DNA of 64,000 bases, taken from contig CBDBDZ010000014.1 in NCBI GenBank assembly GCA_965204215.1, positions 496,001 through 560,000 on the forward strand, written 5' to 3'. The notes below the pieces were generated by a model that had not been told where the DNA came from, did no database searches, and worked only from the letters and a program-made list of their open reading frames with translations. Both the position numbers and the translations under genes were made by a program. Of this stretch, positions 43,301 through 49,816 are shown in pieces. Numbering within the stretch: the first letter of the stretch is position 1; each line of letters starts with the position of its first letter. The DNA comes from CBDBDZ01 sp965204215 (GTDB lineage: Bacteria; Pseudomonadota; Gammaproteobacteria; Pseudomonadales; GM7GCV1).

Positions 43301-43510
43301 AGAGCCACCATCATACCTGGAATCAATGCTTCGCGCGTTGAACAAGCCAAATCCCTATGTGGTATTAATTATGTCAAAGGTATTGGCGATTTATTCCATA
43401 AAGACAGCGAGTACCGCCAATTGAGAAAACAGGCAACTGATTATGCAAAACGCTATAATCAACGTATGTTTGAACATTGTTTGACAAAAAGGGTTAATGC
43501 ATATAAATAG
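40373..43510 (+). CDS. secreted reprolysin-like zinc metalloprotease with odd C-terminus
   Basis: The 1045-residue protein has a signal peptide (residues 1-25), a propeptide, and a metzincin catalytic domain with HELGHQLGANH (ligands His338, His342, His348; Glu339 catalytic) and Met-turn IMGYAQ (Met376). A PKD/cadherin-like domain (about 425-545), an Ig-like domain (550-650), a Pro-rich linker and another domain (690-880) follow. At 902 comes SSGGGSMPLLTLLLLFSS, which looks like a GlyGly-CTERM sorting tail, but the chain continues through LLLAACSNR (a lipobox, Cys924) into about 120 more residues with basic and helical character. Confidence 0.85.
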   Translation: MTLSIFKLTSLVFIVATVIANPAFAKVIKPWQDLHYKRTTDTDSIQVNSGRYVDFNLQTINDYVVDQTAASQSIEIDLPLPDGKVASYRLNTNTTMSTELAAKYPNIRSYSGYEIDDNNNRGSFSLTPNGFYGYYYHNGEWLMLDPVNKQSSVHVSYRKVNAQSQELNFVEYRLKQTQLKLRVNNKVLNRTPIVGTELRTYRMAVSASGEYTAFHSGNNAPNVADAMEAIVVLMNRVNEIFERDVAIRFSLIGNNDQLIFTDGNTDPFDNASSNDLSVNQITIDNIIGSENYDIGHLVTTGGGGVAVPAVCENGFKAQGLTGLPFPEGDVFLIDFVAHELGHQLGANHSYNGTTDICGDQRVQSAAWEPGSGSTIMGYAQLCGEEDLQPNADALFHIGSIEEMLSFTARPQNTCGTLSSLNNAIPVADAGFDVIVPANTPMLLSGTGSDDDGDNLTYAWEQFDLGAPSNNREEISIDDGTRPLFRTFLPQSQAQRYLPRLEDIIDGETILGEALPSTNRTLTFRLTVRDGRGGVDSDTRIINTINQAGPFSVTAPTASTQWVNGETQTISWNIANTNQAPISCSNVDILLSTDSGVNFNRFIARNVSNNGTYSFVPSITATSAARVMVLCSNNIFFNINVGDFSITGQPTGGSLEIVPDFGLVPASDPTQPIEPSPPPAPIEPVAPIASLSVFVTKGPITGANCVLQNDSGTTVASADGDSNEGIANFSDLTTTGIFTISCTGGSYVDEVTNQTVVAPNLELNSRASVTTGDNNSVVVSPFTEIAFQLALASGDLTNFDAQAQILADNLQISDINFATDRPQNGDNYTIALMAFSQIVADVSSNVPTEQDLLNTLNSFVTAGQLDSVAVAGVVQNIEDIVSPPVTPPTPPPVTPTTPTATSSGGGSMPLLTLLLLFSSLLLAACSNRASNYTPNNERTTKVQTDIDALQWVKNVDINAKIQQALDTDNFQLLALAQRATIIPGINASRVEQAKSLCGINYVKGIGDLFHKDSEYRQLRKQATDYAKRYNQRMFEHCLTKRVNAYK

Positions 43511-43757
43511 AGAGTTTTGCATAATTACTGCGCTCGCTGCGCTCGTCAATACAGCGTTAAATTTTCGTTCAAAATGCTCATTTACTGCCAGTAAACTCCG
43601 CTTTTTCGTTCAAATTTGCCTTGTCTTGACATCGCTCGTGACATTATCCTAGATTCCGTAGTTGAACCTGGAATTTACAGTTATTTTCAGGAAATAATGC
43701 AAGGCATGGCTTGCAGGTAATGGTTGTAGCCCTTACCAAAAGCAAAGCTCTCAAATA
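43505..43757. mobile_element. D1, MITE-like family D element containing a G fragment
   Basis: GAGAGTTTTGCATAATTACTGC starts at 43510 and GCAAAGCTCTC ends at 43752. Exact direct repeats AAATA flank it at 43505-43509 and 43753-43757. The interior matches D2 closely up to GTGACATTAT, where fragment G2 is inserted. The first base of the element completes the TAG stop of the metalloprotease gene. Confidence 0.85.
43648..43741. mobile_element. G2, truncated family G element inside D1
   Basis: Starting at CCTAGATTCCGTAGTTGAAC, these 94 bases match the right part of G1 (4350-4446) in reverse, through GCAAGGCATGGCTTGCAGGTAATGG to CTTACCAAAA. The other end is missing. Removing it restores the D terminus ATTATGCAAAGCTCTC, so it entered D1 and then lost one end. 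Confidence 0.8.
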
Positions 43758-43787
43758 GAGACCTCTGTAATGAAATTGCGTCTCTAT

Positions 43788-43842
43788 GGGTGATGGTGAC
43801 CGATAAAATACGCAGGAGCGATATTTTATTGCCTGGTTAATA
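43788..43842 (+). repeat. A4, partial family A element
   Basis: Only the last part of family A is present: GGTGACC, the hairpin GATAAAATACGCAGGAGCGATATTTTATT, and the end CTGGTTAATA. Just before it lies AGAGAC...GTCTCT, a separate small stem. The element ends one base from the slt stop codon on the other strand. Confidence 0.75.
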
Positions 43843-43843
43843 G

Positions 43844-45811
43844 TTAGTTAAAAGCTTTTTCCGGTTGATGAAACCAACTTTGTCCAAAAGCCAATAGCGG
43901 CGATGTAGTGCCGAGTTTATCGGCATAAAATACAGAAAACTGCATAACACTTCTAACGTAGTCTTGTACACCTGAATTAGGGATGGTATCGACCCATACA
44001 TCAATGGGGAGCTTTTCTCTACTCTCATCTAGCCAGGTTTTAATACGAGAAATTCCCGCATTGTAAGCGGCAGTAGAATAAGCAGGGTTTTGGTTAAAAG
44101 TTTTATTGGCTAAATTCAGGTAAGTGCTACCCAATTTAATGTTGCTGGATGGCTGTTTAAGTTTTGATTTACTGTATCTAAGGTTAATTTTTCGCGCCAT
44201 TTCTCTGGCAGTTGTTGGCAGCACTTGCATCACGCCAATAGCACCAGCATAAGATTGAATATCTGCAATAAAATTGCTCTCTTTGCGCGACAGCCCCAGT
44301 AGCCAACTGGTATCCATATCATATTTTTTGGAATTTTTTTCAAAGTATTCAAAATAGTTAATGGGAAAACGCAAGTGCAATTCATCCCAATATTTTGCAG
44401 TTGTCATAGCACTAATACTGGCATATCCCCATTGTGCCTGCATACCAATATGCGCAGCGGCAATTAACTGTTCGCCATTGAGAGTATTCATAGCGTACTT
44501 CCATTCTTGTCTGGAATGCAGCGAGTGACCAATATTGTTGAGCTCGATAGCACGCTGAACAGCCGGGGTTTGCATGACTTGCTTTAATACCTCGTTGTCT
44601 AGCTGGCGTACCTTTTGCTGCAACTGAATGGGCTGGTTGATGTGAATGGATGCCAGGAAACCATGATATTTAGGGCTGTTGGCAATATTTTTAAAAATAG
44701 CATTAGCCTGTTCCAATTTGCCACTGTACTGATAACTCCGCGCTAACCAATATTGCCATTTTTCCTCTATTTGAATTGTTTCAGGAAGCATATTAATCCA
44801 TTGCATAGTCAAGTTCCAATCTTTAAATTGCAATGCAGTTTCAATTTGGCTAGAAATAGCATTGACAGGAAATTGCTTTCTCAACTTGGCAATTTTTAAA
44901 CATTGCTCAGAAAAAGCGATGGTATGCCTTCGCGAGCAGACAGTATTCAACATCTGGTTGTGGTTGCTTGAGTCAATCATAACTTTTACTGCAATTTTTT
45001 TCCATAAGTTCAAGGCTTTGCTAGCATCAGTGTGTGCAAGACGCTTGATAATATACAGTATCATGGCTTGATAATCGGCATCTAACGTAGAGTTATCAAG
45101 AATGTCAACAAGCTGATTGGGGTTTTTGCGCACCCTGTTTAAGTTAGCCAGCTTTATTTTGTAAGGAGCACTACGGATTAGACTTTTCAGGTAGCGAATC
45201 ATCGACCACTGGTTGGTTTCATAACTTAGCATCAACCGTTGAAAAATTAAAGATTGGCTAAGTAAGCGCCTGGATTTTAGTTCATCAAACCCATCATCAC
45301 AAAGTTCAGGTTGTGATTCCCCATGTAGCCACAAAGACCTGGTCAGTTCAATGGCCTTTTGACTTTGTCCTGTCTCAAAATAAGACTTGGCTAAAAAGCA
45401 CTGTGTTTCCTTGTTGGAGTTATCTTTATTGGCATCATAGAATTTGATAAAGCCTTTATAGTCATGTCGTAACTTTCGAGTATTCAGCCAGTGTTTACGC
45501 ATGCGCTCAGCGAGCCAACTATGTTTATGTTTACCAATGAACCGAGTGACATCGCGCTCCGTTAAATTCCTCCCTTTAGCGGCTAATAAATGGAACTGTA
45601 GATAACTGTGTAAAGGATAATTTCTTAGACTTTTTTGAATGATTTTCGCTTTGCCGATCTCATTTTTCGCAATGTGTTTTAAAGCTCTTTTGTATTGGCT
45701 TTGTTCCATTTTTTTGGGGTTATCAAGTTGGGCATAAAGCATTTGCGTTGATATTAATATACCAATACTGCAACAAAATTGTACCAGTGTTCTCTTGCTA
45801 AAAAACGTCAT
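43844..45811 (-). CDS. slt: soluble lytic murein transglycosylase
   Basis: The 655-residue periplasmic protein has a signal peptide (MTFFSKRTLVQFCCSIGILISTQMLYA), a long superhelical alpha domain (about 30-470) and a C-terminal lysozyme-like domain with catalytic Glu511 in SRKESNFIADIQSYAGAIGVMQ (given in part) and TAAYNAGISRI. Slt cleaves peptidoglycan between MurNAc and GlcNAc to yield anhydro-muropeptides for recycling. The length matches the E. coli Slt70 class. A4 abuts its 3' end and B2 its 5' end. Confidence 0.93.
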   Translation of the reverse strand: MTFFSKRTLVQFCCSIGILISTQMLYAQLDNPKKMEQSQYKRALKHIAKNEIGKAKIIQKSLRNYPLHSYLQFHLLAAKGRNLTERDVTRFIGKHKHSWLAERMRKHWLNTRKLRHDYKGFIKFYDANKDNSNKETQCFLAKSYFETGQSQKAIELTRSLWLHGESQPELCDDGFDELKSRRLLSQSLIFQRLMLSYETNQWSMIRYLKSLIRSAPYKIKLANLNRVRKNPNQLVDILDNSTLDADYQAMILYIIKRLAHTDASKALNLWKKIAVKVMIDSSNHNQMLNTVCSRRHTIAFSEQCLKIAKLRKQFPVNAISSQIETALQFKDWNLTMQWINMLPETIQIEEKWQYWLARSYQYSGKLEQANAIFKNIANSPKYHGFLASIHINQPIQLQQKVRQLDNEVLKQVMQTPAVQRAIELNNIGHSLHSRQEWKYAMNTLNGEQLIAAAHIGMQAQWGYASISAMTTAKYWDELHLRFPINYFEYFEKNSKKYDMDTSWLLGLSRKESNFIADIQSYAGAIGVMQVLPTTAREMARKINLRYSKSKLKQPSSNIKLGSTYLNLANKTFNQNPAYSTAAYNAGISRIKTWLDESREKLPIDVWVDTIPNSGVQDYVRSVMQFSVFYADKLGTTSPLLAFGQSWFHQPEKAFN

Positions 45812-45831
45812 TTGCGTTATGAAAAATTATA

Positions 45832-46014
45832 TTAAACCCAGATTATGTATTAGACTTCGTCATGAACACAAAAATGGCAATAAAAACAGACGCTCGTGTA
45901 AGAACAATAAACGCAGACATAGTCACCCTGTGGCGAGTATTATTTTTCGAGCAAGTGACTGCTTTTAAGTCATTATTGTGTGTAATAGATTTCTAGTGCA
46001 TAATCTGGGTTAAA
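45832..46014. mobile_element. B2, 173 bp MITE-like family B element
   Basis: The ends CCCAGATTATGTATTAG (45837) and CTAGTGCATAATCTGGG (to 46009) are inverted repeats. Exact direct repeats TTAAA flank it at 45832-45836 and 46010-46014. The interior is the reverse of B1. It stands 21 bp upstream of slt and so could affect its promoter. Confidence 0.88.
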
Positions 46015-46073
46015 CAAGTGAAATTAAGAGTTACTCAGTTTACACTAAAGTGCAGCAGCTGTTTACTTATTCC

Positions 46074-46089
46074 TTAATGCAAAGCTCTC
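46074..46089. repeat. solo family D terminus
   Basis: TTAATGCAAAGCTCTC matches the right end of family D. No partner end lies close by; the complete D2 starts 52 bases later. It looks like a remnant of an older copy. The bases 46015-46073 hold nothing recognisable. Confidence 0.55.
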
Positions 46090-46136
46090 TTTTGGTAAAT
46101 AGACATTGTTCAAAGAAACCAAAAGTGTTAAATTGT

Positions 46137-46286
46137 ATAAAGAGAGTTTTGCATAATTACTGCTCTCGTCAATACAGCGTTAAATTTTCGCTCAAAATGC
46201 TTATTTACTGCCAGTAAACTCCGCTTTTTCGTTCAAATTTGCTTTGTCTTGACATCGCTCGTGACATTATGCAAAGCTCTCATAAA
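46137..46286. mobile_element. D2, intact 140 bp MITE-like family D element
   Basis: GAGAGTTTTGCATAAT (46142) and ATTATGCAAAGCTCTC (to 46281) are inverted repeats with one mismatch. Exact direct repeats ATAAA flank it at 46137-46141 and 46282-46286. It contains no reading frame. It ends about 30 bp upstream of the Rieske oxygenase ATG, so any promoter of that gene must lie in or next to it. Confidence 0.88.
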
Positions 46287-46315
46287 GTTTAAAATATTTT
46301 TAAATTTAGAACCTT

Positions 46316-47404
46316 ATGAAAGCAACAGCAGCAGATTTTAATTTAGGTGAATATACCTTTCCCAGAGGTTGGTTCATGGTAGCCGAAGCCGCCGAGTTGG
46401 ATAATGGTCCGTTAGGTGTACGATTTTTTGGTAAAGATTTTGCGCTGTATAGAGGGCAAAGTGGTAAAGTGGTGATGCTGGATGGGCACTGCTCACATAT
46501 GGGGACCCATTTGGCAAAAAGCAATAGCGCATCCATAGTAGTTAATAATGGGCAATTAGAAGGTGACTCTATTCGTTGTCCCTACCACGGCTGGCGGTTT
46601 AATGCCAATGGTGAGGTGGATGATATTCCCTATTATGATGGTCTTTGCCCCAAAGCAGGTAAATTAAATTCATATACAGTGGAGGAGCAGATGGGGGCGA
46701 TTTTTATGTGGCACGACCCAGAAGGAACTGAACCGAACTATCAATTGCCAGTGCTTGATGAATGGGACGATTCGCAATGGATTAATGGTAGTTACGACCA
46801 TTTGGGCGAGTTAGCCCTACATCCTCAGGAAGTGCTGGATAATATGGCGGATGCCCATCATCTTGGACCTACTCACGGCGCACCTTGCGAATATTTTGAA
46901 AATGAATATAAAGGCCATATTGTTATTCAGCGTCAAGGCGGTTTTCATCGTATGTATAACGCTTATTTAACGACGTTGACCTGGTACACAGGTCCAGGTT
47001 TGCTGATTTCAAAACAAAAATTTGGTGAAGCTAATGGCTATGAATTTATTTTTCATACGCCGATTGAAGATGGTCTAATTAAAATATGGCATAACAATTT
47101 ATCAAAAGCCCCCAACCTTGAATTGACTGAGGAAGATTATGCCAATGCGAAAATGGCTCAGGAAGGAGCGCTAGCTGCATTTGCCCAGGACTTTCAAATA
47201 TGGGAAAACAAAAAACCAGCAATTAATATTATGGCAACGCCTGTAGAAGGCAATTTTAGATTGGGACGTATGTGGTACAAACAGTTTTATAATCCACTAC
47301 ATCAAGCTGTAGACATTCACGCGAAAATTGATGGCAAGCATCACCTCTCGGTTCTTGAAAAGCCAGGGCAGTTAGCAGCGGAATTAGAAAACCCGGATAA
47401 TTAG
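46316..47404 (+). CDS. Rieske non-heme iron oxygenase, KshA-like
   Basis: The 362-residue protein has a Rieske [2Fe-2S] domain with CSH (Cys59, His61) and CPYH (Cys88, His91), and a mononuclear iron site in DNMADAHHLGPTH with Asp179, His182 and His187 in the D-x2-H-x4-H pattern. The overall sequence resembles terminal oxygenases of the 3-ketosteroid 9-alpha-hydroxylase (KshA) group, which need a separate reductase not seen here. A steroid or other polycyclic substrate is an inference only. aruH follows after 15 bases on the same strand. Confidence 0.8.
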   Translation: MKATAADFNLGEYTFPRGWFMVAEAAELDNGPLGVRFFGKDFALYRGQSGKVVMLDGHCSHMGTHLAKSNSASIVVNNGQLEGDSIRCPYHGWRFNANGEVDDIPYYDGLCPKAGKLNSYTVEEQMGAIFMWHDPEGTEPNYQLPVLDEWDDSQWINGSYDHLGELALHPQEVLDNMADAHHLGPTHGAPCEYFENEYKGHIVIQRQGGFHRMYNAYLTTLTWYTGPGLLISKQKFGEANGYEFIFHTPIEDGLIKIWHNNLSKAPNLELTEEDYANAKMAQEGALAAFAQDFQIWENKKPAINIMATPVEGNFRLGRMWYKQFYNPLHQAVDIHAKIDGKHHLSVLEKPGQLAAELENPDN

Positions 47405-47419
47405 ACAAGCTAAAGCGTT

Positions 47420-48613
47420 ATGCGTTATTCATCCCTGGTTCAGCGTATTGCTGGAGAAGGTGCTGCGGCGTGGGATATTCACTATGAAGCACTAGAGCGC
47501 AAGCAAAATGGCGAAGATATTATTCTATTATCGGTGGGCGACCCAGACTTTGACACACCTCAACCTATTGTCCAATCGGCTATTGACAATCTGCGTAAAG
47601 GCAATACTCATTATGCGGATCATCGCGGTGATTTTGATTTAAGGCAAGCCATTGCCGAACATTTTTATAAGCAAACTCAACATAAAGTATCAGCGCAGCA
47701 AGTGACTGTACAAGTTGGTGCGCAGTGTGCCCTGTATTCAGTGGCACAGTGTATTTTGGAACCAGGGGATGAAGTCATAGTACCCGACCCAATGTATGTT
47801 ACCTACGAAGCCACGCTGGAATCCACTGGAGCTTGTATTGTCAATGTGCCGATGCAAGCCGAGCAAGGTTTTCATTTTCAAGTAACAGATATAGCTAATG
47901 CCATTACAGCTAAAACCAAAGCTATTGTTATTAACAGTCCGCACAATCCGACAGGCAGTATTGTCAGTCAGTTAGCCTGGAAGCAAATAGCAAGTTTGTG
48001 TCTTCAGCATGATTTGTGGCTGGTTATTGATGAAGTTTATGCGCAGTTAGTTTACGACCAAAAAATTTATAGTCCTGTATCAATAGATGGAATGGCAGAG
48101 AGAACAGCTATCGTTGGTAGCCTGTCAAAATCTCATGCCATGACAGGTTGGCGTGTGGGCTGGGTGATAGCTAACGAAGAATTATCCGGTCATTTGGCAA
48201 ATTTATCGCTATGTATGATTTACGGTTGTTCCAGCTTTGCCCAAAAAGCAGCAGTGACAGCCTTAACCAGGCCAATTGACGAAATAGACAATATGCACAA
48301 GGCTTACAAACAGCGCAGAGATGTTTTTTATCAATTATTGCAAAAGTGTCCGGATATCAAAGCTCATTTGCCAGAAGGCGGCATGTTTATAATGATAGAC
48401 ATTCGCAGCACAGGTTTAAGTGCACAGGATTTTGCGGCTTACTTATTAAAGGAATACGGTGTTTCCGTTTTAGCTGGTGAAGCTTTTGGAACGAGTGCCG
48501 CAGGGCATGTGCGCTGCAGTTTATGTGTGGAATTGTTGAAATTACGCGAAGCGGCATCAAGAATTATTAACTGCGTTGAACAACTATTAATCACCAGGTG
48601 CCAGGCTTATTAA
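47420..48613 (+). CDS. aruH: arginine--pyruvate transaminase
   Basis: The 397-residue fold-type I PLP enzyme is collinear with Pseudomonas AruH from its start (MRYSSLVQRIAGEGAAAWDIHY) through HNPTG (about 175), Lys237 in SLSKSHAMTGWRVGW (PLP lysine; Arg245 carboxylate site) to VLAGEAFGTSAAGHVR. AruH starts the arginine transaminase pathway by moving the alpha-amino group of arginine to pyruvate. No aruI is next to it. Its TAA stop lies inside the end (TATTAACC) of repeat A5. Confidence 0.85.
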   Translation: MRYSSLVQRIAGEGAAAWDIHYEALERKQNGEDIILLSVGDPDFDTPQPIVQSAIDNLRKGNTHYADHRGDFDLRQAIAEHFYKQTQHKVSAQQVTVQVGAQCALYSVAQCILEPGDEVIVPDPMYVTYEATLESTGACIVNVPMQAEQGFHFQVTDIANAITAKTKAIVINSPHNPTGSIVSQLAWKQIASLCLQHDLWLVIDEVYAQLVYDQKIYSPVSIDGMAERTAIVGSLSKSHAMTGWRVGWVIANEELSGHLANLSLCMIYGCSSFAQKAAVTALTRPIDEIDNMHKAYKQRRDVFYQLLQKCPDIKAHLPEGGMFIMIDIRSTGLSAQDFAAYLLKEYGVSVLAGEAFGTSAAGHVRCSLCVELLKLREAASRIINCVEQLLITRCQAY

Positions 48614-48787
48614 CCTCGCAATAAAATATCGCTCCTGCGTATTTTATTGGTCACCCTTGAAATACTAGCAAAAATATGCGAATTTTCTTGTATTTCAAGG
48701 ATTCGCGACCGAGCTGCCGCTCGTCGGCGGCACTTCCTTGTGCCACTTAACCTCGCAATAAAATATCGCTCCTGCATATTTTAATGC
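48608..48787 (-). repeat. A5, family A element with a second partial copy in tandem
   Basis: Read on the minus strand, bases 48746-48608 carry the second to last hairpins of family A and end GAGGTTAATA; the first hairpin (TTCGGTAT) is missing. Next to it, 48747-48787 is another start of the same end, TTAACCTCGCAATAAAATATCGCTCC (split for length), so two copies are fused head to tail. It separates the convergent aruH and rsmI genes. Confidence 0.8.
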
Positions 48788-48811
48788 AGCATTAACTCAG
48801 TTCGGCGCTGA

Positions 48812-49630
48812 TTATTGAATTCCGGTAATTTGTGCATACAACTGTTTTTTATTTAAACCCGTTATTTTAGCGGCGATTGCAGCAGCTTTATTAGGTGGTA
48901 ATTCGTTAGATAATACCGAAATAATTTTATCGTTATCAACCTTTTTGGTTTCTGTGTGAGGGGCGCCTTCTACCACTAAAACCATTTCACCCTTGCATTG
49001 TTCAGGGTGCTGGTTAAATTGATTGATGACCTCTTCAATAGTACCGTAATACCAACTTTCATAAAGTTTAGTAAGTTCACGCGCCACGCAAATAACACGC
49101 TGGTTACCAAGCAAATCCAGCATAACTTGTAAAGTGTTTAATAGCCGATGTGGTGTTTCGTAATAAATACTGGTTTTGGTTTGCGTTTGTAATGGTTTTA
49201 ATTGTTGCAGTCTGGCTGGGGCTTTGGACGCAATAAAGCCTTCAAAGTAAAAACTGTTAGTAGCAATACCAGAGCCAGCAAGAGCATTAATAAGGGCGCA
49301 GGGACCTGAAATAACTTGAATGGCAATGCGCTCTTCACGTAGTTTCTTTACTAATTTATAACCAGGGTCTGAAATTAAAGGCATTCCGGCATCACTTATT
49401 AATGCAATAGATTCCCCAGATTGTAACTTGTCGAGTATAATAGGTATTTGCAACGATTCATTATGTTGCTGAAAAGACATTAATTTGGTGTTAATGCCGA
49501 AATGTTGGCACAACTTTCTGCTATGTCTGATATCTTCAGCAGCAATTAAATTGACAGACCTTAACAGGCTTTGTGCCCTTGGGTTAAGCTCATCAAGATT
49601 ACCAATCGGGGTTGCAACAATGTAAAACAT
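48812..49630 (-). CDS. rsmI: 16S rRNA (cytidine-1402-2'-O)-methyltransferase
   Basis: The ATG at 49630 gives MFYIVATPIGNLDELNPRA, the family start, and 272 residues; the longer open frame upstream only reads through repeat D'. Other motifs are AAEDIRHSRKL, LISDAGMPLISDPGYKLV and the GPCALINALAGSG substrate loop. RsmI methylates the ribose of C1402 in the decoding centre using S-adenosylmethionine. It is divergent from lpoA, the classic arrangement. Confidence 0.94.
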   Translation of the reverse strand: MFYIVATPIGNLDELNPRAQSLLRSVNLIAAEDIRHSRKLCQHFGINTKLMSFQQHNESLQIPIILDKLQSGESIALISDAGMPLISDPGYKLVKKLREERIAIQVISGPCALINALAGSGIATNSFYFEGFIASKAPARLQQLKPLQTQTKTSIYYETPHRLLNTLQVMLDLLGNQRVICVARELTKLYESWYYGTIEEVINQFNQHPEQCKGEMVLVVEGAPHTETKKVDNDKIISVLSNELPPNKAAAIAAKITGLNKKQLYAQITGIQ

Positions 49631-49666
49631 ACGCTGTAATAATATTCTGAATTCAAAGAAAAATGC

Positions 49667-49816
49667 ATAAAAAGACCTTTGCAATAAAATTCTTTTACGC
49701 TCATACTGCGTTATTTTCGTGCTCAAATACTCATTTACCGACAGTAAACTCCGCTTTTGTGCATGAAAATGCCTTGTCTGAGAGCAAAATATTTTTTGTT
49801 GCAAAGGTCTCATAAT
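49667..49816. mobile_element. D', 140 bp variant of MITE-like family D
   Basis: Ends AAGACCTTTGCAATAAAAT (49672) and TTGCAAAGGTCTC (to 49811) are inverted repeats that differ from D, but the interior (TACTGCGTTATTTTCGTGCTC, TTTAC-CGACAGTAAACTCCGCTTTT) is homologous. Flanks are ATAAA and ATAAT (4 of 5). It occupies almost the whole divergent rsmI-lpoA promoter region, and the lpoA ATG overlaps the right flank. Confidence 0.8.
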
